A stretch of DNA of 64,000 nucleotides from Porphyrobacter sp. HT-58-2 (GCF_002952215.1 NZ_CP022600.1:1116001-1180000); one strand, 5' to 3'. Counted from the first letter of the stretch, positions 24,974 through 34,279 are shown. The notes: generated by a model from the sequence alone, not told the origin. Numbers and translations are program-made.

Positions 24974-27105
24974 CCGCCAACCCCACATCTGGCCGCTATT
25001 CGCACCTGCTCTCGCCGGGCCGGATCGGCGCGCTCGAAATGCGCAACCGCATCCTCGTCACCGCGATGGGCGTCAGCCTGTCGGAGCCCGACGGCACAGT
25101 TGGTGAGCGGCTGATCGCCTATCACGAGGAGCAGGCCAAGGGCGGAGCGGGGCTGATCATTACCGGGGTCGCCGGGGTCGCATGGCCGACCGGCGCGGTG
25201 CAGCCGAACCAGACCGCGATTTCCGACGATCGCTTCCTGCCCGGCCTCAGCGCGCTGGTTGAACGCGTACACGCCCACGGCGCGAAGATCGCCGCCCAGC
25301 TCCATCATGGCGGACTGGTGGCCGGATACTCCGCCGATGCCTTTGGCGAGGAGCTCTGGGCGCCGTGCTATCCGCCGCCGTTCAAGGGCGATTTCATCGA
25401 CTATTTCCTGCCCGAGGAAATGAAGGCCTTCAGCGGCAAAGTGCCGCAGATCCGGCTGCTCACCCGCGAAGACATCGACCACGTGGTCGAGCAGTTCGGC
25501 GCCGCCGCCGCGCGCGCCAAGCAGGCCGGGTTCGACGCCATCGAGCTCCACGCCGGACACGGCTACCTGATCTCGTCCTTCATCTCGCCGAAAACCAACA
25601 CCCGGACCGACGAATACGGCGGCTCGCTCGAAAACCGCACCCGGCTGCTGATGCGGGTGATCGCGGCGATCCGCGAGGCCGTTGGCGTGGACTTCCCGCT
25701 ATGGGTCAAGCTCGATTCGGTGGAAGTCGGCAAGGAGGGCGGCATTACCCTCGATCTCGCGATCGAAACCGCGCGCATGGTCGAGGCGGCGGGTGTCGAT
25801 GCGATCACCGTCAGCGCCTATCACGATGGCGGACAGGGCAAGCTGCATTCGGCCAGCAATATCCCGCACGAGCCGGAAACCAACATCCCCGCAGCCGCCG
25901 CGATCAAGGCCGCGGTCGGCGTTCAGATCATCGCTTCAGGCCGGGTCGAGCCGGAAGCGGGTGACCGCCACATTGCCGAGGGCGTTTACGATTTCCTCGC
26001 CATGGGCCGCAAGCTGCTGGCCGATCCGCACCTGCCCCGCAAGATCGCCGGCAATGCGCCCGAAAGCGTGCGCCCCTGCGTCTATTGCTACACCTGCGTT
26101 TCGACCGCCTACGTGCGCGAGCCGCTGCGCTGCGCGGTCAATCCCGAGACCGGCTTCGAGTGCGAGCGTGCCGCGCCGGAAGTGGCGGGCAAGCGTTACG
26201 TCGTGATCGGCGGCGGGCCGGGCGGGATGGAGGCGGCGCTGCGGCTCGCCGAGGCGGGCAACCGTGTCACCCTGATCGAACAGGGCGCGCGGCTCGGCGG
26301 GACGCTGCGCATCGCGGCGCTCGCCTATCCCGCCAACGAGCGCCTGCTCGACTGGCTGGTGCGCGAAATCGGGCGTTCGTCGGTCGAGGTGCGGCTGGAG
26401 ACCACCGCCACGCCCGAACTGCTGCGCAGCCTCGCGCCCGATGCGGTGATCGTCGCAACCGGCGCGCGGCGTGACATGCCCGCGCTGGCCGGGGGCGATC
26501 TGCCGCACGTGTTCAGCGGCGACGACATGCGCAGGCTGCTGCTCGGCGAGGGTTCGGACGAACTGAAGCGCAAGACCGGGCTTGCCACGCGCCTTGCGAC
26601 GAAGATCGGCGCGGCGACGGGGATCACCGCCAATCTCGATTTCGTGCGCACCGCCTCGCGCCGCTGGATGCCGCTGGGCAAGCGGATCGCCATCATCGGC
26701 GGCGAGCTGGTGGGGCTGGAGCTGGCCGAATTCCTGCACGAGCGCGGGCGCGAGGTGACCGTGCTCGAACCCGCCCCACGGCTCGGCAAGGGGCTGCTGC
26801 TGGTGCGCCGGATGCGCCTGATCGCCGAACTGCGCGAACACGGCGTAGCGATGCATGGCGGGGTCAAGGATCTCCTGATCGGCGAAAGCGACGTGACCTT
26901 CACCGATGTCGGGGGCGAGGCGCGCATGGTGGCGGCCGACAATGTGATCGTGGCGATGGGGGCGAGCGGCGATGTGGCGCTGGCCGAACGCCTGCGGGCC
27001 GAGGGCTTCACGGTCGAGACCGTCGGCGACTGCAACGGCGTGGGCTATATCGAAGGCGCTATCCGCGGCGCGGCTCAGACGGTCGCGCGGCTGCTTGGGG
27101 CCTAG
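24970..27105 (+). CDS. OYE-type FMN/[4Fe-4S]/FAD oxidoreductase (2,4-dienoyl-CoA reductase-like)
   Basis: A 711-residue multi-domain flavoprotein. Residues 1-350 form an FMN TIM barrel (IELHAGHGYLISSFISPKTN, RTDEYGGSLENR). A cluster motif CVYCYTC followed by Cys after 11 residues should bind [4Fe-4S]. From about residue 410 a Rossmann FAD/NAD module begins (VIGGGPGGMEAALRLAEAG), with a second nucleotide motif (IAIIGGELVGLELAEFL). This is the architecture of FadH and trimethylamine dehydrogenase. The CxxCxxC spacing is closer to the latter than to the CxxCxxxC of FadH. It overlaps the preceding OYE gene by 4 bp, so two ene-reductases are co-translated. Confidence 0.87.
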   Translation: MTANPTSGRYSHLLSPGRIGALEMRNRILVTAMGVSLSEPDGTVGERLIAYHEEQAKGGAGLIITGVAGVAWPTGAVQPNQTAISDDRFLPGLSALVERVHAHGAKIAAQLHHGGLVAGYSADAFGEELWAPCYPPPFKGDFIDYFLPEEMKAFSGKVPQIRLLTREDIDHVVEQFGAAAARAKQAGFDAIELHAGHGYLISSFISPKTNTRTDEYGGSLENRTRLLMRVIAAIREAVGVDFPLWVKLDSVEVGKEGGITLDLAIETARMVEAAGVDAITVSAYHDGGQGKLHSASNIPHEPETNIPAAAAIKAAVGVQIIASGRVEPEAGDRHIAEGVYDFLAMGRKLLADPHLPRKIAGNAPESVRPCVYCYTCVSTAYVREPLRCAVNPETGFECERAAPEVAGKRYVVIGGGPGGMEAALRLAEAGNRVTLIEQGARLGGTLRIAALAYPANERLLDWLVREIGRSSVEVRLETTATPELLRSLAPDAVIVATGARRDMPALAGGDLPHVFSGDDMRRLLLGEGSDELKRKTGLATRLATKIGAATGITANLDFVRTASRRWMPLGKRIAIIGGELVGLELAEFLHERGREVTVLEPAPRLGKGLLLVRRMRLIAELREHGVAMHGGVKDLLIGESDVTFTDVGGEARMVAADNVIVAMGASGDVALAERLRAEGFTVETVGDCNGVGYIEGAIRGAAQTVARLLGA

Positions 27106-27107
27106 GC

Positions 27108-28844
27108 TCAGCCCCCGCCGCATTCCGCAGCGCCCGCCTGTTCGGGCGAGGCAGCCTGCTGCATCGCTGCCACATCGAAGCGCACCAGCCCGAACAGGGT
27201 GGTGTACATCAGAGCCCCGCCCTCGTCGGTCTTGAGCCCGGTGAAAGCGCCGTTGAAGCGCGGGTCGGTGCCACCGTCGATCGACATCACCAACCCGCCG
27301 TCGTCGCGGTCGAAGCCGAGCTGGAACAACCGCCCGGGCCGGGCTTCGAGCGTGCCATTGAGCACCACCATCCGGCTCCCGCGCGACAACAGCGGGACGG
27401 TGGCAATGGTGCCGACATCGCGGCGCTGCCAGACCGCCCGCCAGCGATCCGCGCGCATGTCCCAGCGATACATCGCGATGCCGCGCGGCAAGGGACGCAC
27501 CGTTCCTGCCAGCAGTCCGCGGGTGAAGCTGCCGGATATCGGCATCGGCTTGGACCCGCCCGACAGGATTGAGTTGATCACGAAGGCATTGCCATCGTCC
27601 GCCACCACCGATTGTTCGGACTGCACAACCGGAAAGTCCGGGCCGAAGTCGACTGTGATCTGGTCGGCAATGCGGGGCGAGAGCGTGCCGGGGCGCTGGC
27701 GCCAATCCTTCGGCAAGCCGTTGCGCCAGAAGGCGACCAGCCGCATCTTGCGTGCGCCGTCGGTCAGGATCACGAGTTCGTCGTCGTCCTCGCCAAAGCC
27801 CATCAGCGTCGGGGTCGCGCCGGTGCCGTCGGCGATCTTGCCGGTCGGCAACCGCTCGCCGGGATCATAGGCCGCTTCCCACGCCCCGCTCTCCGGCTCC
27901 GTGCCGATCCGGCCCGCATCATCGACGGCAAGGCGATAGAGCTTGCGGTTCGAGGCAATGTAAACCGCCCCGCCGCCAAGCTCCGGGCTGGTGGCAAAGC
28001 CGTTGGTGAAGACCTCGCCTTCAGGCGCGCGGTAGGTGTCGATGACGGCAAAGCTGTCGCGGTCGAGCGTGGCGATGGTGCCGCCCAGTGTGCTGACCAC
28101 CAGATAGCCGTTGAACGTCATGCCGAGCCCGAATACGCTGTCGGCGGGGAAGATCGTCGCAGCGCGGGCGCGGGCATCGTCGAACAGACTGTCGGGCAGG
28201 CGCACCTGCTGCGGCGGGGCGAGGCCTGAGAACGGATCGGCCGGGTCGAGATTGTCGATCCGCACCAGCCCGCGCGCATTCGCGCCGATGAAGCCGTGGT
28301 CGCGGGTGAACAGCGAATAGAGCACGCCCTGTGCGACCTGATCCTCGACCGCCGTCTGCAAGCGATTGGGCTGGCGGGCGATGGCAGTGCCGATCGCCGC
28401 CTCGTCGCCGCTCGCCAGCAGGGCCGCCAGTTCGTCGGCCAGCGCGCTGCGGGCGGCGACAGATTGCGGACGATAGCCCGGCAGTGCCATGCGGACCGGC
28501 TGCCGCGCGATCTCGACAAAGGCGCCATCCACAAGGTGCAGCTTGCGCAGCGCCGTACCCGAGAAGAACCACACCACCCGCTTGCCGCCAACGTCCGCAT
28601 CATAGGCCGGTATGCCGAGTGTGTCGGCATAGGCGACCGCGGCTCCACCGGCGGTCAGGCAGTAATGCCCGCGCGGCACGGCGGCAGGGGTGCTGTCAGT
28701 GGCCGCATCGTTCCAGTGGCTCTGGTTGTTGGGGCTGTCGGCGAGGAAGGGGTTGCGCGGAAAGTCGCCCGCGGTGGCGCTGGTCGGCACCGCAAGAAGG
28801 CTTGCCAGCAGGGCGGCAAACCTGGCCAGACGGGATCTTGTCAT
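27108..28844 (-). CDS. secreted protein of unknown family, probable beta-propeller
   Basis: A 578-residue exported protein: signal peptide RFAALLASLLAVPTSATA, then repeated strand-rich blocks such as GYLVVSTLGGTIATLDRDSFAVI, GGGAVYIASNRKLYRLAVDDAG and GSRMVVLNGTLEARPGRLFQLGF, which suggest a propeller resembling quinoprotein or SMP-30-like folds. I do not recognise a named family. ATG 28844 is preceded by AAGGAGGG. It is directly downstream of TonB receptor 2 on the same strand, so it may bind or process the receptor's substrate in the periplasm. It ends only 2 bp from the convergent flavoprotein gene. Confidence 0.7.
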   Translation of the reverse strand: MTRSRLARFAALLASLLAVPTSATAGDFPRNPFLADSPNNQSHWNDAATDSTPAAVPRGHYCLTAGGAAVAYADTLGIPAYDADVGGKRVVWFFSGTALRKLHLVDGAFVEIARQPVRMALPGYRPQSVAARSALADELAALLASGDEAAIGTAIARQPNRLQTAVEDQVAQGVLYSLFTRDHGFIGANARGLVRIDNLDPADPFSGLAPPQQVRLPDSLFDDARARAATIFPADSVFGLGMTFNGYLVVSTLGGTIATLDRDSFAVIDTYRAPEGEVFTNGFATSPELGGGAVYIASNRKLYRLAVDDAGRIGTEPESGAWEAAYDPGERLPTGKIADGTGATPTLMGFGEDDDELVILTDGARKMRLVAFWRNGLPKDWRQRPGTLSPRIADQITVDFGPDFPVVQSEQSVVADDGNAFVINSILSGGSKPMPISGSFTRGLLAGTVRPLPRGIAMYRWDMRADRWRAVWQRRDVGTIATVPLLSRGSRMVVLNGTLEARPGRLFQLGFDRDDGGLVMSIDGGTDPRFNGAFTGLKTDEGGALMYTTLFGLVRFDVAAMQQAASPEQAGAAECGGG

Positions 28845-28930
28845 TGCAGGGCCCTCCTTTGAAAGAAGTTGGGCCGGAGCATTGCTGCTCCGGCCCGCTA
28901 TCGGCACCGCCCACCCCCGTGAGGCGGCGC

Positions 28931-31495
28931 TCAGTAGTTGAACCCGAAGGTCACGCCGAAGGTGCGCGGCAGGCCGAAAATGCCGCCCGCATAGCCGAGT
29001 GGGCCGAAATCGATCCCGCGGAGCAGGTTGTTGTCGTCGAACAGGTTCTTGCCCCAGATCATGATCCGCGCTTCGCCGCCGCTGAGCGGGATCTTGTCAA
29101 TGACGATCTGCGCATCGACGAGGTTTACGTTGTCGCCGCGGATCTGTTCGTTGAAGGGCGAGGAGATCGTGTTGTTGAAGCTGTATTTGCCGTCTTCGTA
29201 GGTGTAGCCGACGCGCGCCCGCAGCTCGGTTCCGTTCGAGCCGAGCGGGAAGACCGCGTTGGCAGCGAAGTTCGCGGTGAAGGGCGAGGTATAGGCGGGC
29301 CGCGCGAAGGCAGCGATGTTCTGCACCCCGTCGGCCGCAACGACCGGCTGCCCGGCGAGCAGTTCCTTGAACTTCACATCGACATACCCGATCGAGCCGT
29401 CAAACGAGAATGTGTTGGACACAGCCGCCTGGAAGTCAGCCTCGATCCCGGTGTATTCGACCTTGCCCGCGTTGCGCACCACCGACTGGAAGGTGCCCTG
29501 GCCGGTCAGGGTGGGCTGGAACACCGCAAGGCCTTCGAAGATGTTGTGATAGCCTGCCACATTGAGACGTAGACGGCGATCGAACAGCTCGGTCTTTACG
29601 CCGAGTTCGTAGGAGGTGACTTCTTCCTCGTCGAAGTTCGGCACGCTGCCGTCGGTCGACAGCGGGTCGGAGGCATTGAAGCCGCCCGAGCGATAGCCGG
29701 TCGCCACGCGCGCATAGACGCTGGCTTCCGGGCTGAATTCGTACCGGCCCATCAGGTTCCACGTCAACTTGCTGAAGCTCGCGTCACCCACCTGCGGCGT
29801 CGCGAGCGGTGCCGCTCCGTTCTGGGTGCGGATGATGCCCTTGTCGTCCCAGGTGTAGCGTGCGCCAGCGGTGATGCTCGCCCCGCTGTCACGCCCGCCG
29901 GGGTAATAGGTGACCTGGCTATAGACCGCCTTGGAGTCCGCGTCGGCCGAATAGGACAGCGTCGCCGGGGTCACGACAAGACGGTAACGCGCCGGGTTGG
30001 AGGCCTGGAAAGCCCCGGAAAGGGGGCCGAAATTGCTGAACACGGCTGTGTTCGTGTCGAGCACGAAGCCGCTGAGCTGCGGGTTGAGCTCCGAACCCTC
30101 TTCCCAGAAATAGAAGCCGCCCACGACCCAATCGAGCGTGTCGGTATCACCCGAGAACTCCAGCTCGGCCTGAAATTGTTCGTGGCGCCGATCATTGCTG
30201 GTCGTGAACAAGCCGGCGTTGGTGGTCGGTACCGGCAGGCCGGCAACGAAATCGATCGTTGCTTGGGGCGTTCCCTGCGGGAAAACAAAGGGCAGCAAGG
30301 CCTGCGCCGGGGTGCCGGCAAAACCGTTGAACAGGGTTGACTGCGAGAAGGCCGGGCCGCTGAAATCGCCCATCCCATCGAAATCGGTGCCATTGATGGT
30401 GTTGTTCCAGCGTCGGTAACCGGTCACCAACTTTGCGGCGAAGCCACCGAAATCATTGTAGATCTGGAAGTTGTGGCCCCAGATTTTATCGCGCGTCGGC
30501 TCGTTGTCATCGAGGCAGATCCGATCGCGGAACGCGCGGGTTGGCACCGCTAGCGCAGCGCATCGCGGATCGGTGAAGGTCGCATTGGCGAGATATTGCG
30601 CAACCGGTGCCTGCTGGGTCTGGACGATCTGGACGCCGTTCACGGTCAGTGGCGGGCGCGGGGTGCCGTCGGCCACGTTGGTCAGCTGGAAAGCGAGAGG
30701 CGTACCGTCAGTTCGAGTCCAGTCGAAGATGTACTGGACATAGCCTGTCGTTCCGATGTCAGCCCGGAGCGCGCCGCGGAACGAATCGGTCTTGAACGAG
30801 CCGGGATCGCGGGAATCGCGACTTTCCATCAAATCGTCCACCGTGCCGTCCCGCTGACGGCGGGCATAGGACAGCGTCGCCTTGATTGCGCCGCCGATCA
30901 GGCCGGTATCGACAGCAATGCGGCCGTTGAAGGCATTGTAATTGCCGTAGCCGATTTCGGTGCGGATGCCGAATTCATCGCTCGGCGCGCGGGTCACGAA
31001 GGCGATTGCGCCGCCGGTGGTGTTGCGGCCGAACAGCGTGCCCTGGGGGCCGCGCAGTACTTCGACCCGCTCGACCTCGGCCATGTCCATGCCGCTGGCA
31101 CCTGAACGCGCGATGTAGATGCCGTCAAGATAAAGGGCATTGGCGGTATCCAGGCCGAAAGTCTCGCTCGCCGGGCTGGTGATCCCGCGCATCGAGATGA
31201 CCGCAGCATTGTTGCTGGACTGACCGGTTATGACAGTGACGTTCGGGGCAAGGCCGCTCAGGTCACGCGCATCGTTGACTTGAAGCTGCTGGAGCTTTTC
31301 GCTGCCCAGCACCGAAATTGCCAGCGGCACTTCCTGCAGGTTCTGTTCGCGCTTCTGCGCGGTCACCACGATTTCACCGATCGTGGCCCCGGAGGCCGGT
31401 TCGGCGTCCTGCGCAGCCAGCGGCATGGCCGTAACGGCAAGGCTTGTTCCCACAAGCAGCCGCATCTTTGCGGCGCGGCTCAAAGCAGATTTCAT
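28931..31495 (-). CDS. TonB-dependent outer-membrane receptor (2)
   Basis: An 854-residue receptor. The signal peptide (about 30 residues, ending AMPLAAQ) leads to a TonB-box/plug opening GEIVVTAQKREQNLQEVPLA, a plug with RGPQGTLFGRNTTGGAIAFV, and a long barrel ending in aromatic Tyr (VTFGFNY). ATG 31495 follows a GGAGGAGGGG ribosome-binding site; a much longer upstream frame has no support. It is transcribed leftwards from the region holding operator site F and is followed by the secreted propeller-like gene. It is longer than receptor 1 and only generally similar, so it may import a different compound. Confidence 0.93.
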   Translation of the reverse strand: MKSALSRAAKMRLLVGTSLAVTAMPLAAQDAEPASGATIGEIVVTAQKREQNLQEVPLAISVLGSEKLQQLQVNDARDLSGLAPNVTVITGQSSNNAAVISMRGITSPASETFGLDTANALYLDGIYIARSGASGMDMAEVERVEVLRGPQGTLFGRNTTGGAIAFVTRAPSDEFGIRTEIGYGNYNAFNGRIAVDTGLIGGAIKATLSYARRQRDGTVDDLMESRDSRDPGSFKTDSFRGALRADIGTTGYVQYIFDWTRTDGTPLAFQLTNVADGTPRPPLTVNGVQIVQTQQAPVAQYLANATFTDPRCAALAVPTRAFRDRICLDDNEPTRDKIWGHNFQIYNDFGGFAAKLVTGYRRWNNTINGTDFDGMGDFSGPAFSQSTLFNGFAGTPAQALLPFVFPQGTPQATIDFVAGLPVPTTNAGLFTTSNDRRHEQFQAELEFSGDTDTLDWVVGGFYFWEEGSELNPQLSGFVLDTNTAVFSNFGPLSGAFQASNPARYRLVVTPATLSYSADADSKAVYSQVTYYPGGRDSGASITAGARYTWDDKGIIRTQNGAAPLATPQVGDASFSKLTWNLMGRYEFSPEASVYARVATGYRSGGFNASDPLSTDGSVPNFDEEEVTSYELGVKTELFDRRLRLNVAGYHNIFEGLAVFQPTLTGQGTFQSVVRNAGKVEYTGIEADFQAAVSNTFSFDGSIGYVDVKFKELLAGQPVVAADGVQNIAAFARPAYTSPFTANFAANAVFPLGSNGTELRARVGYTYEDGKYSFNNTISSPFNEQIRGDNVNLVDAQIVIDKIPLSGGEARIMIWGKNLFDDNNLLRGIDFGPLGYAGGIFGLPRTFGVTFGFNY

Positions 31496-31555
31496 AGAGA
31501 ATCCCCTCCTCCTATCGGCACCTTTGCAGTGCTCCACAGCGTGGGATTGCATTAA

Positions 31556-31585
31556 TGCGTAAAAATTGTCAATCAATGATACGCA
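31556..31585. promoter_or_regulatory. island operator site F (30-bp inverted repeat)
   Basis: TGCGTAA at 31556-31562 faces GATACGCA at 31578-31585. It lies 61 bp upstream of TonB receptor 2 and is the rightmost copy seen; nothing like it was noticed from 31.6 kb to the window end. Confidence 0.72.
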
Positions 31586-31676
31586 TTGTGATAAGATTGT
31601 GGGAATGAATGCCGTAGATAGGGCGATTTTTATGGGGTAATGTGCCGATATTTGCGCTGCAGCCAGAGGCGCGCAG

Positions 31677-31904
31677 GTGCCGGAATCGCGCTCTTTTGGA
31701 AAAGATTTCCTGGCCGCGGGGGCGCACCGCATAACTCGCCCTCCACCGCCCGAAGGTGTGGACAGGGCCGTCGCGGCCCGCCGTTCGATCCGGCGGTTTA
31801 ATGCCTGTCCCCTGGACGTGGCGCTGTTGCGCAACCTTCTCGGGCAGGCGCCTTGCTGCATCTGCGTGCCGGTCTGCACGGCATCTGCACGGCAATCGCG
31901 CTGA
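31677..31904 (+). pseudogene. nitroreductase-family N-terminal remnant
   Basis: Within the 481-bp gap between TonB receptor 2 and the DUF4173 gene, an open frame contains VDRAVAARRSIRRFNACPLD followed by VALLRNLLGQA (31758-31850). This matches the FMN-binding opening of nitroreductases (the RRSxRxF motif and the following helix). The frame then breaks into unrelated residues and stops at 31904; no later nitroreductase motif was found before the next gene. The rest of this gap holds operator F and nothing else I recognise. Short match, so moderate confidence. Confidence 0.4.
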
Positions 31905-31976
31905 AACCGCATAGGGGCCGCGGCAACTTCTCGATCTCCATCGGCAAACAGGCCTGCGAGCAGATGGAGACCATGC

Positions 31977-33545
31977 ATGACACTTGCCCCCACTCAACCG
32001 ACCCGATCCCGCTTTAGTTTCGCGATCAAGGCAGGCGCGGCCATCGGTTTGCTGTTGCTCGCTGATGGGCTGCTTTATGGATATCAAGGCGGAGCGGTGC
32101 TTGGGCTGTTCGCGCTGGTGTGGGTGGCGGTGCTGGCGCTGGCGCGTCCCGCGGTGCGCCGGGCGCGCGGGGGCTGGGCGGCTCTGGCGCTGGCGGCGCT
32201 GTATGCAGCCGCGCTGATCCATGATCCGGGGCCGCTGGCGACGTTGCTGTTGCTCGCCGCGATCGGGACGGCGGCGTTGCTGCCGGGCCATGTATTCGAC
32301 CATGCCGGGCTGTGGGCGCTGCGCCTCATCATGCTGGGCTTGAAGGCGCCCTTACGCCCCCTGAGGGATGGCTGGCGGCTGGCGAGCCTTTCGGGGAATG
32401 GGGGTTTGCTGGGCAAGGCGATGATCCTCAACATTGTGCTGCCGCTGACGGGTGGAGCGCTGTTCCTTGCCCTGTTCGCCAGCGCCAATCCGGTGCTGGA
32501 TCAGGCATTGTCAGGGATCACCCTGCCGGATCTTTCGGCGCTGATCGGCCATGTCTTCCTGATGGGGCTGGTGCTGGTGTTCGTGTGGCCGACGCTGCGC
32601 CCGCGCGCGCTGCGACTGGCGGGAGGTGCAGGCGGGGCAGGGTTAGGGCTTGGACAGCGCTGGCCCCATCCTTCTGTGACCATGATGCTGATGGCGCTGG
32701 CAGTGTTCAATGCGGTGTTCGCGCTGCAGAACGCGCTCGACATCGTCTTCCTGTGGAGCGGCGCGCCGTTGCCCGTGGGCGTGACGCTGGCTGAATATGC
32801 CCATCGCGGCGCCTATACCTTGATTGCCACGGCGCTGCTGGCTGGGCTGTTCGTGCTGGTCGCGCTGCGCCCGGGATCGCAGGCCGCTGGCACGCCGCTG
32901 GTGCGCGTGCTGGTGCTGGTGTGGGTGGGGCAGAACCTGCTGCTGGTGGCATCGAGCATCCTGCGCCTTGCTGATTACATTGCCGCCTATTCGCTGACCG
33001 AGTGGCGGATTGCAGCGCTGGCGTGGATGTTGCTGGTGGCGAGCGGGCTGATGCTGATCTGCTGGCGGCTGATGACGGGCCGATCGGCGGCCTGGCTGAT
33101 CAACGCCAACGCACTGGCGGCCGGGGCGGTCCTGACTGCGGCGAGCCTGGCCGATACCGGGGCAATCGCGGCGCGATGGAACGTCGATAACCTGCGCGAT
33201 CCGGCGCAGCTCGACCTGTGTTATCTGGAGCGGCTGGACAGTTCCGCGCTGCTTCCGCTGATCGACCTTGCGCGGGCGCCGGTTGGCCCGGCGATGCGCG
33301 ACCGTGCGGCTTACCTCAGTGTGAGAGCGCACCGGCGTCTTGCCGCGCAGCAGGCCGATTGGCAGAGCTGGACCTTGCGCGGCGCGTTGCGTCTGGCCGA
33401 GGCCGAGGCGAAACTGGCAGCCGCGCCGCTTGCCCAGCCGCGCGCTGCGCGTCATGGCCGGACATGCGGGGGCGAGATCCTGCCGCCGCCTGCGCCGCCG
33501 GTCACGCTGCCAACTGCGCCATTGACGCAAGACGAAAACCCGTGA
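31977..33545 (+). CDS. DUF4173 multi-pass membrane protein
   Basis: A 522-residue inner-membrane protein with about ten hydrophobic segments (for example AIGLLLLADGLLYGY, ALALAALYAAAL, LLLVASSILRLADYIAAYSL). The segment VTLAEYAHRGAYTLIATALL and the C-terminal soluble part (WNVDNLRDPAQLDLCYLERLDSSALLPLIDL) match the DUF4173 pattern. Function unknown. ATG 31977 follows GGAGACC. Its TGA overlaps the ATG of the response regulator, so it is co-translated with a two-component system and may be a sensed or controlled membrane component. Confidence 0.78.
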   Translation: MTLAPTQPTRSRFSFAIKAGAAIGLLLLADGLLYGYQGGAVLGLFALVWVAVLALARPAVRRARGGWAALALAALYAAALIHDPGPLATLLLLAAIGTAALLPGHVFDHAGLWALRLIMLGLKAPLRPLRDGWRLASLSGNGGLLGKAMILNIVLPLTGGALFLALFASANPVLDQALSGITLPDLSALIGHVFLMGLVLVFVWPTLRPRALRLAGGAGGAGLGLGQRWPHPSVTMMLMALAVFNAVFALQNALDIVFLWSGAPLPVGVTLAEYAHRGAYTLIATALLAGLFVLVALRPGSQAAGTPLVRVLVLVWVGQNLLLVASSILRLADYIAAYSLTEWRIAALAWMLLVASGLMLICWRLMTGRSAAWLINANALAAGAVLTAASLADTGAIAARWNVDNLRDPAQLDLCYLERLDSSALLPLIDLARAPVGPAMRDRAAYLSVRAHRRLAAQQADWQSWTLRGALRLAEAEAKLAAAPLAQPRAARHGRTCGGEILPPPAPPVTLPTAPLTQDENP

Positions 33546-34279
33546 TGCTTGCCGCCATGGAGCGCACCATCCTTGTCGTCGATGACGATCCCCACATCCG
33601 CCAGCTGCTGGTCTTCGCGCTCGGCAAGGCGGGGCTGGCGGCGGTCGAGGCGGAAGATGGCGAGCAGGCTCTTGCCCGGATCACCGCCGATGCACCGGAT
33701 CTGGTCATCCTCGATATCAACATGCCGCGCATGGACGGGCTGGAGGTGTGCCGACGCGTGCGCGCCGCCAGCGCCGTGCCGATCCTCTTCCTGTCCTCGC
33801 GCGATGACGAGATCGACCGGGTGTTGGGGATCGAACTGGGGGCGGATGATTATGTGGTGAAGCCCTTTTCCCCGCGCGAGGTTGTGGCCCGCACGCAGGC
33901 GATCCTGCGCCGTGCCTCAGGCGTAACTGGCGCTCATGCCGGCGTGTCGGCGGATGAAGGCAAGCTCATCCAGCATGGCTGTCTGAGGCTCGATACCGAG
34001 AGCTGGCGGGCGAGCTGGGATGACCGGGACGTGGCACTGACCGTCACCGAATTCGCGCTGCTGCGCACCCTTGCCGCGCGGCCCGGCAAGGTCTTCAGCC
34101 GCGATGAAATCATCGACCGGCTGCACGGCCCCGGATTTGCGGTCACCGATCGCACGATCGACAGCCACATCCGCAATCTGCGCGCCAAGTTCGCCGCTGT
34201 CGGCGCAGAGAGCCTGATCGAGACGCGGCCCGGCATCGGTTATGCGCTTGGAGCTTGTCGGGGTTCCGGCGCGACATGA
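33545..34279 (+). CDS. OmpR-family response regulator
   Basis: A 244-residue regulator. The receiver domain has VVDDDPHIR with the acidic pocket, phospho-acceptor D57 in LVILDINMPRMDG and the conserved Lys in ADDYVVKPFSP. A winged-helix effector domain follows (VALTVTEFALLRTLAARPGKVFSRDEII, then DRTIDSHIRNLRAKF). ATG 33545 overlaps the DUF4173 stop (TGATG); ATG 33557 is an alternative only four codons later. It overlaps the kinase gene by 4 bp. Confidence 0.9.
   Translation: MLAAMERTILVVDDDPHIRQLLVFALGKAGLAAVEAEDGEQALARITADAPDLVILDINMPRMDGLEVCRRVRAASAVPILFLSSRDDEIDRVLGIELGADDYVVKPFSPREVVARTQAILRRASGVTGAHAGVSADEGKLIQHGCLRLDTESWRASWDDRDVALTVTEFALLRTLAARPGKVFSRDEIIDRLHGPGFAVTDRTIDSHIRNLRAKFAAVGAESLIETRPGIGYALGACRGSGAT

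Noticed and set aside
25936..27705. A 589-codon minus-strand frame overlapping the OYE/FAD gene and the propeller-like gene
   Set aside because: It crosses the ends of two better supported genes and has low-complexity composition.
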